Source of the DNA: a virus
Direction: 5' to 3' (one strand)
Virus record (IMG/VR): IMGVR_UViG_3300030380_002546
Coordinates: 1-42,789 of that record
DNA: 42,789 nt
How positions within the stretch are numbered: position 1 is the stretch's first letter; each line of letters starts with the position of its first letter. A program made the translations under genes and the position numbers. The notes beneath the pieces were generated by a model. That model searched no databases and had not been told where the DNA came from. It saw only the letters and a program-made list of their open reading frames with translations. Below, piece after piece: positions 1 to 5,891 of the stretch.

Positions 1-1
1 A

Positions 2-256
2 GTAAGTTCTTACAACTATCCTTTTAGCGACATGCAAAAAGGACAATCTTTTATGATACCTGTGGTTGCTACAGCAGAAGAAGATGATCTTAATAAAGCT
101 TTAACTAGATTAAGACATCGTTTACGTAATGCAGTTAATAGATATAAAAAGACTACCGAGGGTGGGTCTTCATTAAAATTTGCAGTTCACCAAGTTTTAG
201 AAAAAGGTGTAGATAATGCAACTATTAACGGTGTTAGAGTTTGGCGGGTAGAATAA
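2..256 (+). CDS. Partial phage protein of unknown function (3' end only)
   Basis: The frame is open from the first bases of the window with no stop upstream, so the gene begins outside and only its last 84 codons are here. An internal ATG at base 32 is probably not the start, because the codons before it read YNYPFSDM, continuous with the following QKGQSFMIPV. A YPF..M..G.SF pattern occurs at the start of many small phage proteins of unknown role. The middle is basic (LRHRLRNAVNRYKK) and the end reads GVRVWRVE. A promoter follows directly, so this gene ends a transcription unit. Function unknown. Confidence 0.75.
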   Translation, partial: VSSYNYPFSDMQKGQSFMIPVVATAEEDDLNKALTRLRHRLRNAVNRYKKTTEGGSSLKFAVHQVLEKGVDNATINGVRVWRVE

Positions 257-267
257 TCCACACTCAT

Positions 268-306
268 AAATGGCTTTACTTTGTAAAAAATGTAAAGCAG
301 TATAAT
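268..306 (+). promoter_or_regulatory. Promoter, GCTTTACTTT class (copy 1)
   Basis: AAATGGCTTTACTTTG (268-283) is followed 17 bases later by a perfect TATAAT (301-306). The same upstream box recurs before several other gene groups in this window at nearly the same distance, which is the main support. It would drive the gene starting at 339. The upstream box is not a good TTGACA, so it may be a phage-modified -35 or an activator site. Confidence 0.65.
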
Positions 307-338
307 AATGTTTTTGTTAAATAAGAAAGGAGAATAAT

Positions 339-683
339 ATGCCAAAAACTGAAAAAAAGTCAACGCTAAAAGTCGTTGCAAAAACCCCAAAGGCGAAAGG
401 TAAAATATCAATACCTGCCCCTGTAAAGAAGACACGATCTAATATTGCGTCTTCTGTAGTTAAAGTAAAACAACTTCCAGACGCTACTGCGAAGTTACCT
501 GCTCAAATGCATTCTATATTAGAAGCACTTGATACATTTAAAGGTAAACAAGCAGACGTTACGGAGTTAATGACCTTTGCTTATAAAGAAGGTATTTTAA
601 CTACTAACCAAGACCCATTAAGAATCTTTAGATTTTATAAGAAAAGATTTCTTGATGAAGGTATCTTAGAAATTGTTAGTTAA
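339..683 (+). CDS. Basic small protein, paralogue of the 7770 and 8367 genes
   Basis: This 114-residue protein has a Lys/Pro-rich, probably disordered N-terminal half (residues 1-45) and a compact helical C-terminal half. The C-terminal part (about residues 53-113) lines up with the C-termini of the proteins at 7770 and 8367: a helix, then T.Q(D)P...... YKK.....G...LV, here TNQDPLRIFRFYKKRF and EGILEIV. The layout suggests a small winged-helix or other DNA-binding fold, but that is inference. The start has a good ribosome site (AAAGGAGAAT). It sits alone behind the GCTTTACTTT promoter and ahead of the hairpin at 695-740. Function unknown. Confidence 0.85.
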   Translation: MPKTEKKSTLKVVAKTPKAKGKISIPAPVKKTRSNIASSVVKVKQLPDATAKLPAQMHSILEALDTFKGKQADVTELMTFAYKEGILTTNQDPLRIFRFYKKRFLDEGILEIVS

Positions 684-694
684 CAATTTAATCT

Positions 695-740
695 TTTGGG
701 TGAGTGAAGTATCATGGATATAATGTTTCATTCACCCAAA
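695..740 (+). promoter_or_regulatory. Hairpin enclosing a start codon (possible translational operator)
   Basis: The arm TTTGGGTGAGTGAA (695-708) pairs with TTCATTCACCCAAA (727-740): 14 pairs, one of them G-U. The 18-base loop holds the ATG at 714 and the alternative ATG at 723. The only Shine-Dalgarno-like bases (GGGTGAG) are inside the 5' arm, so the hairpin would hide them. There is no T-run, so it is not a classical terminator. Confidence 0.6.
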
Positions 741-1205
741 GGTATATTGAAAGATAATAGATTATTAGTAAGCTACGATTTAACCCACATAAAAGATTGG
801 GAGAAATTATTTTCTTATGTTGAATATGAAGAACAGGAAGAAGGTTTACAACCTAGTGATCTTGATCCAATTACCCAACAAATTATAATATGTAGTCATT
901 GGTTTAATATTCCAGAGCTAGATGATTTAGGAATACACTCATGGTTGATTAGACAACATATTTTAACTAAGTTAGATTCTTGGGAAGATCCTGTAAAACC
1001 AGAAGAATTATTTAAAAGACACGGATTAATTACAGACGTAGATTATTTAAATACTAAACAATGGTTTGAAACAAAACTTTATGAAATATGTTCTTTACAT
1101 GTTATAGAAGACATAAGAATACAACCAAATAAAATTTATAATAAATATATTGAAACTAGAGATAGAGAACAAAGACGTAATCATTTAAAATTAATTAAGT
1201 CTTAA
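714..1205 (+). CDS. Hypothetical phage protein, 163 aa
   Basis: An unrecognised soluble protein with no signal peptide or membrane segment. It is acidic in the N-terminal half (YVEYEEQEEGLQPSDLDP), has an aromatic segment around residues 60-80 (CSHWFNIPELDDLGIHSWL) and ends in a basic helix rich in Arg and Lys (ETRDREQRRNHLKLIKS), which could contact nucleic acid. The start lies in the loop of a 14-pair hairpin and has only a weak ribosome site, so translation may be regulated. The ATG at 723 is an alternative start. It shares the unit of the upstream gene at 339, and a new promoter begins at its stop codon. Confidence 0.85.
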   Translation: MDIMFHSPKGILKDNRLLVSYDLTHIKDWEKLFSYVEYEEQEEGLQPSDLDPITQQIIICSHWFNIPELDDLGIHSWLIRQHILTKLDSWEDPVKPEELFKRHGLITDVDYLNTKQWFETKLYEICSLHVIEDIRIQPNKIYNKYIETRDREQRRNHLKLIKS

Positions 1206-1241
1206 ATCGCTTTACTTTGTTTAAATTGTTATTTATATTAT
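1204..1241 (+). promoter_or_regulatory. Promoter, GCTTTACTTT class (copy 2)
   Basis: AAATCGCTTTACTTTG (1204-1219), then a TATTAT box (1236-1241) 16 bases on. The box overlaps the stop of the preceding gene, and the TATTAT lies 33-38 bases before the start at 1274. Same layout as copy 1. Confidence 0.6.
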
Positions 1242-1273
1242 AAGTATGTTAATTATTAGAAAGGAGAATTATT

Positions 1274-1690
1274 ATGGTGACATTCCCGGACGATTACGAT
1301 CCGTCTAACTTTGATAACCAAGAAGAAGATGGTCCTGATGAGGATTACAGACCTACTAAGTTATCAGATTTCGAAATAGAAAATAGAGGAGCTACTGTGC
1401 GATTAGATATGGTAGGTTCTTATATTTTACCTGCACATAAAGAAAATCTAGATTTAATATTAAAGTTATTAGAACAGATAAATCGAGTGCAAACTTTATA
1501 TATAGATGGTAAAAAGTATAGAAAAATAGATGAGTCTACTGCTTTAGAACCTACTGTATATATCGATGCTAAAGGTGTTTATTTACGTGATAAAAAATTA
1601 TTAGTAGATAAAAATACACCTATGCAAGAAGCTATTACTGCAATGGTTATTGATACAGCTAAAGCTTATGGAGGTATTAAAGATGACTAA
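1274..1690 (+). CDS. Hypothetical acidic protein, 138 aa
   Basis: First gene of a five-gene overlapping cluster (1274-2675). Residues 1-35 are very acidic and probably flexible (DDYDPSNFDNQEEDGPDEDY). The rest looks like an alpha/beta domain with a strand pair around IDGKKYRKI and YIDAKGVYLRDKKLLVD. A clear AAGGAGAAT ribosome site precedes the ATG. The end overlaps the next start by 8 bases, which implies translational coupling. I do not recognise the family. Confidence 0.87.
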   Translation: MVTFPDDYDPSNFDNQEEDGPDEDYRPTKLSDFEIENRGATVRLDMVGSYILPAHKENLDLILKLLEQINRVQTLYIDGKKYRKIDESTALEPTVYIDAKGVYLRDKKLLVDKNTPMQEAITAMVIDTAKAYGGIKDD

Positions 1691-1859
1691 ACCTAATATG
1701 GATGTAATAGAAAAAGCTGTTCAAAATCTTGAAAGATCTTTGTGCCACGAATTAGATATTGATTTAGGACATGATGTTTTAAGAACATTAGATGACTGGA
1801 GTGGATTAAGAAGAAAAATTCAAGACCATCTTCATTTTGATTCGGAGGGTTCTACATGA
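1683..1859 (+). CDS. Hypothetical small protein, 58 aa
   Basis: I place the start at 1683 because a strong GGAGG lies 8 bases upstream and the ATG overlaps the previous stop, a pattern repeated through this cluster. An in-frame ATG at 1650 would deeply overlap the previous gene and has no ribosome site. The product is a helical, charged peptide (MTKPNMDVIEKAVQNLERSL...). Its stop overlaps the next start (ATGA). It may be a small binding protein or subunit; no function is recognisable. Confidence 0.75.
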   Translation: MTKPNMDVIEKAVQNLERSLCHELDIDLGHDVLRTLDDWSGLRRKIQDHLHFDSEGST

Positions 1860-2191
1860 GTGAAATACCTGAAATAGATTACCAAAGATATAAAAAAGAC
1901 TTTAAATATGCTACTCTTGATATGATTAGAGCAGTAAATAATAGAGCTATCGAAGGTGAGAAAAATAGATCTATCGAAATAGATAAACTAGAAAAAGCTG
2001 TTATTAGCCAAGGTTATGACCCAGAAGAAGTTAAATTTCCAGTAACGTGGACTATGGAGCATAACGATATAGAAGTTAGAACAACTTTTGTTTTTGGTCA
2101 AGAGCCACATAGTTTAGAAAGGTTTACTATCGATATGAGTTATGAAGATTTTAATAACTTACCAACTTTTACAATGGAGGGGTGGGAATGA
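1856..2191 (+). CDS. Hypothetical protein, 111 aa
   Basis: A soluble, charged protein. The first 55 residues are helical (DYQRYKKDFKYATLDMIRAV, then IEIDKLEKAVISQGYDPEEV) and the second half looks like beta strands (FPVTWTMEHNDIEVRTTFVF). It begins in an ATGA overlap with the previous gene after a GGAGGGT ribosome site. It ends overlapping the next tiny gene. No family recognised. Its place in the overlapping cluster suggests co-translation with its neighbours. Confidence 0.85.
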   Translation: MSEIPEIDYQRYKKDFKYATLDMIRAVNNRAIEGEKNRSIEIDKLEKAVISQGYDPEEVKFPVTWTMEHNDIEVRTTFVFGQEPHSLERFTIDMSYEDFNNLPTFTMEGWE

Positions 2192-2283
2192 TAGTAAGAG
2201 GAATTAAGATACCTAAACACTTAGAACATTTATCTAGGGAAGCGTTAAGGAATCTTATATATTTATTTAGACAAAGAACATAA
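2188..2283 (+). CDS. 31-aa micro-protein
   Basis: A very short gene supported by context: a strong ribosome site (GGAGGGGTGGGA) directly before the ATG, overlap of the ATG with the previous stop, and a TAATG junction with the next gene. The product starts MIVRGIKIPKHLEHL and ends LRNLIYLFRQRT. It is a basic amphipathic helix with no membrane segment. Without this gene there would be a 90-base gap in an otherwise overlapping cluster. Function unknown. Confidence 0.65.
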   Translation: MIVRGIKIPKHLEHLSREALRNLIYLFRQRT

Positions 2284-2675
2284 TGGAAATAGACGGGGTA
2301 TATTATTGCGAACTTTGTTATGCCGAAATAGATTTTTATGTTAATAGCAATCATAAACACGTAACCCGTTCTAAAACTATTTGTCAAAAATGTCAAGAAG
2401 AAGGTAAAACTATTCAAAACACATTTTATGGAATACACCAACACGAAAAACTTGATGATGATGATAAAGATGATCAACCAAGGTATGTTACATTTTATGA
2501 AGAATATAGTGTAGATCCAATGATATTACAAGAAGCAGAAAATTATGAAGTTTCTAATATACACCGTTGGCAGCATATGATTGGAGCGATTAAATCAGTT
2601 TTAAAAATACATGATGGACGCAAGGTAGGACCTTTTAAACGAGCTAGACATAACGCTAAAAATCGCTTTACGTAA
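2283..2675 (+). CDS. Putative zinc-binding protein, 130 aa
   Basis: Two Cys pairs, C9-x2-C12 (CELC) and C34-x2-C37 (CQKC), with His24 and His26 between, form a likely zinc-ribbon or treble-clef knuckle in the first 40 residues. An acidic linker (DDDDKDDQ) follows, then a basic C-terminus (KRARHNAKNRFT). Small zinc-binding proteins in phage early regions often bind host proteins or nucleic acid, but nothing here fixes the target. It starts in a TAATG overlap. Its last codons contain an extra half-copy of the promoter box (ATCGCTTTACG, 2662-2672), just before the real one. Confidence 0.85.
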   Translation: MEIDGVYYCELCYAEIDFYVNSNHKHVTRSKTICQKCQEEGKTIQNTFYGIHQHEKLDDDDKDDQPRYVTFYEEYSVDPMILQEAENYEVSNIHRWQHMIGAIKSVLKIHDGRKVGPFKRARHNAKNRFT

Positions 2676-2709
2676 ATCGCTTTACTTTCTTTTAAATGGT
2701 TTTTATATT
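2674..2709 (+). promoter_or_regulatory. Promoter, GCTTTACTTT class (copy 3, box doubled)
   Basis: AAATCGCTTTACTTTC (2674-2689), then TATATT (2704-2709) 14 bases later. A second AAATCGCTTTAC begins 15 bases upstream, at 2659-2670 inside the preceding gene, so the box occurs as a tandem pair. It would drive the gene at 2737 and possibly the structured leader and mazG. Confidence 0.55.
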
Positions 2710-2736
2710 TATTTAGTAATAAATAAAGGAGGTTTT

Positions 2737-2937
2737 ATGACTAAATACGATTGTAAATTATGTTCCGAGCCAGTAGATAAAGGTCGATGGGCTTTAGGAA
2801 AACATACTTGTTTAGAGTGTGGTGAAGCGTTAGCTAATGAGATTAGCTTACAGCGTAGGCGACAGATTGCACCTGTTTATAATAAAGGTGCCTATCAATA
2901 TATAACTAAAAATGATTTAAAAACTATTGGGAGATAG
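2737..2937 (+). CDS. Small zinc-finger-like protein, 66 aa
   Basis: Two close Cys pairs, C6-x2-C9 and C25-x2-C28, frame a conserved-looking GRWALGKHT segment. The C-terminal QIAPVYNKGAYQYIT resembles the tail of small zinc proteins I associate with marine phages. A four-Cys zinc knuckle is very likely; the partner and role are unknown. AAAGGAGG precedes the ATG. It is the last gene before the 273-base structured non-coding stretch leading to mazG. Confidence 0.87.
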   Translation: MTKYDCKLCSEPVDKGRWALGKHTCLECGEALANEISLQRRRQIAPVYNKGAYQYITKNDLKTIGR

Positions 2938-3200
2938 AGAAAAGTTAGCGAGGTAATCTTTGAGCGGTCACACCTCCTGTAAAGCTATGAGTATTAGCTT
3001 AGATTGTAAAAGAAAATTACGTTTGACCGCATCAAATTCATATGCGTAATTTTCATACTCAGAGCAAGGGGACTCCGTTCTCCTGTTTAACAAGATTAGA
3101 TCACTTGTGCTCAAAAACGATCTTGTGGTGCCTTAATACAAGGATGAGGCTTAAAGGAACAATCCTAATACAACGCCACACTTTAGTTTATTAATAAGAA
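2938..3200 (+). ncRNA. Candidate structured RNA / mazG leader with interlocking stems
   Basis: A 273-base gap in a gene-dense region with many inverted repeats. GCGGTCA 2964-2970 pairs with TGACCGC 3024-3030. GAAAATTACG 3012-3021 pairs with CGTAATTTTC 3045-3054, and these two interlock (a-b-a'-b'). TGAGTAT 2988-2994 pairs with ATACTCA 3055-3061, yet also lies in the loop of AAGCT 2982-2986 / AGCTT 2996-3000. GAGCA 3062-3066 pairs with TGCTC 3108-3112 and interlocks with ACAAGAT 3090-3096 / ATCTTGT 3120-3126. AGGGGA 3067-3072 pairs with TCTCCT 3079-3084. TGTGGTG 3124-3130 pairs with CGCCACA 3174-3180. I match it to no known RNA class; the tRNA, tmRNA and RNase P signatures I looked for are absent. 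Confidence 0.5.
3078..3084 (+). promoter_or_regulatory. Anti-Shine-Dalgarno sequence facing the mazG ribosome site
   Basis: TTCTCCT (3078-3084) is exactly complementary to AGGAGAA (3201-3207), the ribosome binding site of the MazG-like gene. The same bases also form the 3' arm of the local hairpin 3067-3084, so the two pairings exclude each other. This is the layout of a translational on/off switch. Upstream, ACCTCCT (2972-2978) is likewise complementary to AGGAGG sites. Pairing is seen; regulation is inferred. Confidence 0.4.
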
Positions 3201-3210
3201 AGGAGAAAAA

Positions 3211-3522
3211 ATGATAGATGAACCAATAGAATTTTTAATTAGAGAAGTAGAAGATTGGGCGAAAGTTCGAGGGCTTTTTACTGCTGATGTCCAACCAGAA
3301 AAACAAATGTTAAAACTTGTAGAAGAAGTCGGAGAAACAGCAAAAGCAGTTGCCTATAAAGATAAATGGTCTTTAGCTGACGGTATAGGTGATTGTTTAG
3401 TTTGTTTAATAGTATTAGCAAAACAAAATGATCTGAGTATTCGTGAATGTTTAGATACCGCTTATGGAGAAATTAAAAATCGTAAGGGTGTTTTAGAAGA
3501 CGGATTGTTTAAAAAAGATTAA
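3211..3522 (+). CDS. mazG: MazG-like nucleotide pyrophosphohydrolase
   Basis: The 103-residue protein has the single all-alpha MazG domain of the NTP-PPase superfamily. EEVGE (38-42) and D57-x3-D61 (DGIGD) match the metal-binding ExxE and ExxD-type helices, and the C-terminal LDTAYGEIKNRKG is typical of the family. Such enzymes cleave nucleoside triphosphates to monophosphate and pyrophosphate. In phages they are proposed to tune nucleotide or alarmone pools; the substrate cannot be read from sequence. Length fits stand-alone phage MazG-like proteins. It has a strong AAAGGAG site that may be masked by the upstream structured leader. It is the only enzyme recognised in this block. Confidence 0.85.
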   Translation: MIDEPIEFLIREVEDWAKVRGLFTADVQPEKQMLKLVEEVGETAKAVAYKDKWSLADGIGDCLVCLIVLAKQNDLSIRECLDTAYGEIKNRKGVLEDGLFKKD

Positions 3523-3527
3523 CTGGT

Positions 3528-3566
3528 AAATGGCTTTATTTTCGTTAGGCTGTTTTTTATTATTTA
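3528..3566 (+). promoter_or_regulatory. Promoter, GCTTTACTTT class (copy 4)
   Basis: AAATGGCTTTATTTTC (3528-3543), one base off the consensus box, then TATTTA (3561-3566) 17 bases later, in the gap after mazG. It would drive the cluster from 3598 to 5124. Confidence 0.5.
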
Positions 3567-3597
3567 TATAGTTAAAAAATCTTATTAGGAGGATATT

Positions 3598-3831
3598 ATG
3601 ACTAAGAAAAAGAAACTACTCACTATTTGTGAGTCAAATATGTTTTGGACTCCCGAGAGCCAAGAAGAACTTAATGCACGTATAGATAAACATATACCTG
3701 AAGAGGCTATGTTGATGCATATGGCTTGTGCATTCCAACAAAACTTGATTGTTAATACCGTATTGAAATATGGTATTGAAAACACCGAGTTTGTTGCTGC
3801 TGGACCATTATTTAAAACTGTAGAAAAATAG
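3598..3831 (+). CDS. Hypothetical protein, 77 aa
   Basis: A small soluble protein: a Lys-rich start (TKKKKLL), then a helical stretch with Met-rich segment EEAMLMHMACAF. No family recognised. The start is preceded by AGGAGGATATT, an initiation cassette found almost unchanged before four other genes (3841, 5208, 5535, 5906). The next gene's ribosome site overlaps this gene's stop codon. Confidence 0.83.
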   Translation: MTKKKKLLTICESNMFWTPESQEELNARIDKHIPEEAMLMHMACAFQQNLIVNTVLKYGIENTEFVAAGPLFKTVEK

Positions 3832-3840
3832 GAGGATATT

Positions 3841-4215
3841 ATGAATGAACCAAGATTAACTTTTACTACTGATGTTAGACGTTCTGATTATTGTGAAGGA
3901 TGTCAAAAAGAAGGTAGTAATCAAGTGAGCGGAGTTAAAAGACACCGTTCATTACCTTTAGATACATGGCTAATAAAGATAACTATGGAAGGTAGGGATG
4001 ATTGTGCTTGGCATGTTTTTTGTGCAGATTGTTTAGAGTCTGCAAATAAAGAAGAAAATATTACCGTTATACATGATGGTGATATATTTAAGAGGGCTAA
4101 CGTTGGCATGATGTTTATGGAGCCAGAGGATAAGCCTAAAATTAACCACGATAATTATCCAGATGATGTTAATTATCAGGTCGAAGAAGACCGATTATTA
4201 AAGGAGGAAAAATGA
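3841..4215 (+). CDS. Putative zinc-binding protein, 124 aa
   Basis: C18-x2-C21 (CEGC) and C61-x2-C64 (CADC), with C55 and H58 (CAWHVFC) nearby, form a likely split zinc-binding site in the first 65 residues. The remainder is acidic and ends in a charged tail (VEEDRLLKEEK). This is the third Cys-pair protein in the left block. The AGGAGGATATT cassette precedes the ATG and the end overlaps the next start (ATGA). The partner is unknown; host takeover would be guesswork. Confidence 0.85.
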   Translation: MNEPRLTFTTDVRRSDYCEGCQKEGSNQVSGVKRHRSLPLDTWLIKITMEGRDDCAWHVFCADCLESANKEENITVIHDGDIFKRANVGMMFMEPEDKPKINHDNYPDDVNYQVEEDRLLKEEK

Positions 4216-4601
4216 TACACGGATTACTTATAGACCCGTTTGAGCAAAGTGTTACTAGAGTAGGATTAAGTGATAATAACACTTTAAAAGATGCAAAGTT
4301 TTTTATGAAGCTTGATGGACCTATTGATATTGTTACCTTAACCGATGATACGATGGTAATAGTTGATGATGAAGCATTACTTAAAAACGATATGCGATAT
4401 TTTAAATTATCAGAGTTTCATCAACCATTAGCAAACCGAGCTATAGTCGTAGGTTATGGTGAAGAAGGTGAAACAGTTAGTTTTATTTATGATAATTCTA
4501 TAGATAAATTTATAGAAACTATCGAGTGGATGCCTGAAGATCATGTCGAAGAACCTTTTATGCAGTTTATACCAATACCAGATGAAAAGGAGATGAACTA
4601 A
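4212..4601 (+). CDS. Hypothetical protein, 129 aa (DUF3846-like pattern)
   Basis: A soluble alpha/beta protein. The central segment HQPLANRAIVVGYGEEGETV resembles the end of small phage proteins of the DUF3846 type, in which a conserved plain of strands precedes an NRAVVVGYDEEG-like turn. The match is from memory and weak. The start overlaps the previous gene, has AAGGAGG six bases before it, and the stop overlaps the next start, so the genes at 3841, 4212 and 4601 are probably co-translated. Function unknown. Confidence 0.83.
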   Translation: MIHGLLIDPFEQSVTRVGLSDNNTLKDAKFFMKLDGPIDIVTLTDDTMVIVDDEALLKNDMRYFKLSEFHQPLANRAIVVGYGEEGETVSFIYDNSIDKFIETIEWMPEDHVEEPFMQFIPIPDEKEMN

Positions 4602-5035
4602 TGGGATTAGATTGTTATATTGTACACGGTAATGACCGTGAGAAAGCTTTTACTTATGAAGATGACCCACGTATAAAAGATGTTAATTTATGCGGTGGTA
4701 TGATGAGCAACCACGGGGCTGACGGATCGTTTAGAGGTAAATGGTACGACCCTTTAGTTAGTGAATTATTAGAAGAAGATTGTGTATGGTATCCAGATGA
4801 AGGTGAATATATCCAAGCTGACCAATTAAAGAAACAAGCTAAAGCATTAGCCGATTTAATTCATGCAGTTGAATCTGACGCTAGAGAAGAAGAACGTACT
4901 TTAAAACCAGATACAATAATTTACCAAACTAGACATAATTCCCCGTATGAATATTCTTACCAAGAAATCCAAGATTTAGAATTATTATTACGTTGCGGAA
5001 GTGAAAGAGGTTGCGTTATGGAGTGTTGGTATTAA
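4601..5035 (+). CDS. Hypothetical phage protein, 144 aa
   Basis: Begins MGLDCYIVHGND and carries LCGGMMSNHGADGSFRGKWY (31-50), a Gly-rich signature I associate with a family of small phage proteins of unknown role. A long helix (QADQLKKQAKALADLIHAV) follows, and the end holds three Cys (LLLRCGSERGCVMECWY). No membrane segment is present. A good ribosome site (AAAAGGAG) precedes the start. It overlaps its neighbours on both sides by one base (ATGGG after TA, TAATG to the next gene). Confidence 0.85.
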   Translation: MGLDCYIVHGNDREKAFTYEDDPRIKDVNLCGGMMSNHGADGSFRGKWYDPLVSELLEEDCVWYPDEGEYIQADQLKKQAKALADLIHAVESDAREEERTLKPDTIIYQTRHNSPYEYSYQEIQDLELLLRCGSERGCVMECWY

Positions 5036-5124
5036 TGTTAGAACCAGAAAATTTATTAATGTTTTTTCTATTAGGGATAGTTGCCCTAATTATTAGTTCT
5101 TACTTAGCTATTGTAAGCTGGTAA
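5035..5124 (+). CDS. 29-aa single-span membrane micro-protein
   Basis: MLEPENLLMFFLLGIVALII then SSYLAIVSW: an acidic N-terminus followed by one hydrophobic segment of about 20 residues. The start overlaps the previous stop (TAATG) and the gene exactly fills the gap before the next promoter. Phage genomes often encode such single-span peptides that act on host membrane proteins, but there is no direct evidence of role. The lack of a separate ribosome site lowers confidence; coupling could supply initiation. Confidence 0.6.
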   Translation: MLEPENLLMFFLLGIVALIISSYLAIVSW

Positions 5125-5157
5125 ATGCCTTTTTTCTTTTTTAATGTTTTTTATAAT
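5123..5157 (+). promoter_or_regulatory. Probable promoter (weaker copy 5 of the box)
   Basis: AAATGCCTTTTTTCTTTT (5123-5140) is a degenerate upstream box, then a perfect TATAAT (5152-5157). The spacing is a few bases shorter than in the other copies. It lies ahead of the 5208-6713 gene group. Confidence 0.5.
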
Positions 5158-5195
5158 ATATAAAGTAAAAAAATTAATTTTTACGATTTTAATCC

Positions 5196-5223
5196 AAGGA
5201 GGATATTATGGATGATAATAAAA
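5196..5223 (+). repeat. 28-base direct repeat, copy 1 (ribosome site plus start codons)
   Basis: The 28 bases from the ribosome site through the fifth codon (encoding MDDNK) are identical to 5523-5550. Copies lie 327 bases apart. The proteins differ after the repeat, so only the initiation cassette is shared. Confidence 0.9.
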
Positions 5224-5459
5224 GTAAGTGGAAAGAACTTGAGCACGGAGGCGAATACTTTGTAGGAGCCGACGCTAGTGATTTCCCTGAGATAGATTTA
5301 GGTAAAGAAGTAGGTAGATATGATGAAAACAACGAGCATTTTGTTTTCCACGTGAATAAGACCAACGGTTACAATTACCTTACGATAAGAATGCCAGAAG
5401 AGGGTGGTGATTTAGGTATAACCCTTAGATTACCTACATGGGAAGATTGGCAACAATAG
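5208..5459 (+). CDS. Hypothetical acidic protein, 83 aa
   Basis: A small acidic protein whose pattern is mostly beta: HGGEYFVGADASDF, then NEHFVFHVNKTNGYNYLTIR and DLGITLRLPTWEDW. No Cys, no membrane segment and no family recognised. It starts with the AGGAGGATATT cassette, and its first five residues (MDDNK) and ribosome site are duplicated at the gene at 5535. It is first in the transcription unit that ends at the strong terminator at 6727. Confidence 0.83.
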   Translation: MDDNKSKWKELEHGGEYFVGADASDFPEIDLGKEVGRYDENNEHFVFHVNKTNGYNYLTIRMPEEGGDLGITLRLPTWEDWQQ

Positions 5460-5488
5460 ACTGCCGAAAGGTTATTAATATTAAAACA

Positions 5489-5516
5489 ATATGGGATGAC
5501 ATAAGTTATCCCATAT
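5489..5516 (+). promoter_or_regulatory. Stable intergenic hairpin
   Basis: ATATGGGATGAC (5489-5500) pairs with GTTATCCCATAT (5505-5516) around a 4-base loop: 12 pairs including one G-U. There is no T-run behind it, so it is more likely an RNA processing or stability hairpin between two co-transcribed genes than a terminator. Confidence 0.55.
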
Positions 5517-5522
5517 ATAACA

Positions 5523-5550
5523 AAGGAGGATATTATGGATGATAATAAAA
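5523..5550 (+). repeat. 28-base direct repeat, copy 2
   Basis: Identical to 5196-5223, covering the ribosome site and the codons for MDDNK of the gene at 5535. It could be a recent copy or a homology tract used for gene shuffling. Confidence 0.9.
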
Positions 5551-5891
5551 TATACGAAATATACGCAAACAACGAGCTCTGGGATAAGACCAGTTGCCCG
5601 TTCGGGACTGAGGTGTTGAACCGAGAAGCTTACGATATTAATATGGGAGAACTTGATAGTTTTGAGTTGTGTGACCAGTTGGAAGCTGCAAAAATAGAGT
5701 ATAACGAAAGTAAAGACGCTCTATTTGTAGAGACGCAATGGGAAGATGATGATTATAAGGCAGAACATGAAATGGTATGTATTGCGTATATATACGACGG
5801 ATATGTTTATACTGTAAAGACGGCTTGGATTGACGGATGTGGTGGATACACTATGACGAGAGAGCCACAGTTTAACAAAAAATATTTATAA
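5535..5891 (+). CDS. Hypothetical acidic protein, 118 aa
   Basis: An acidic soluble protein rich in aromatic residues (YEIYANNELWDKTSCPFG; IAYIYDGYVYTVKTAWIDG). Apart from the first five residues it is not similar to the gene at 5208. The C-terminal third looks like a beta sheet with a Gly-rich turn (DGCGGYTM). It starts from the duplicated initiation cassette after a 12-pair hairpin. Family and function not recognised. Confidence 0.85.
   Translation: MDDNKIYEIYANNELWDKTSCPFGTEVLNREAYDINMGELDSFELCDQLEAAKIEYNESKDALFVETQWEDDDYKAEHEMVCIAYIYDGYVYTVKTAWIDGCGGYTMTREPQFNKKYL

Noticed and set aside
268-306. T4-type middle promoter (MotA box)
   Set aside because: The TGCTTTA-like core is similar, but the distance to the -10 is about ten bases too long, and no MotA-like gene is seen in the window. 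Kept as an unnamed promoter class.
2938-3200. tRNA, tmRNA, RNase P RNA or group I intron in the gap before mazG
   Set aside because: No T-loop GTTCRANTC, no CCA-type acceptor end, no RNase P core words, and no interrupted gene on either side. The stems seen do not form those architectures.
5489-5516. Terminator between the genes at 5208 and 5535
   Set aside because: The 12-pair hairpin is stable but has no T-run behind it. It is listed as a processing or stability hairpin instead.
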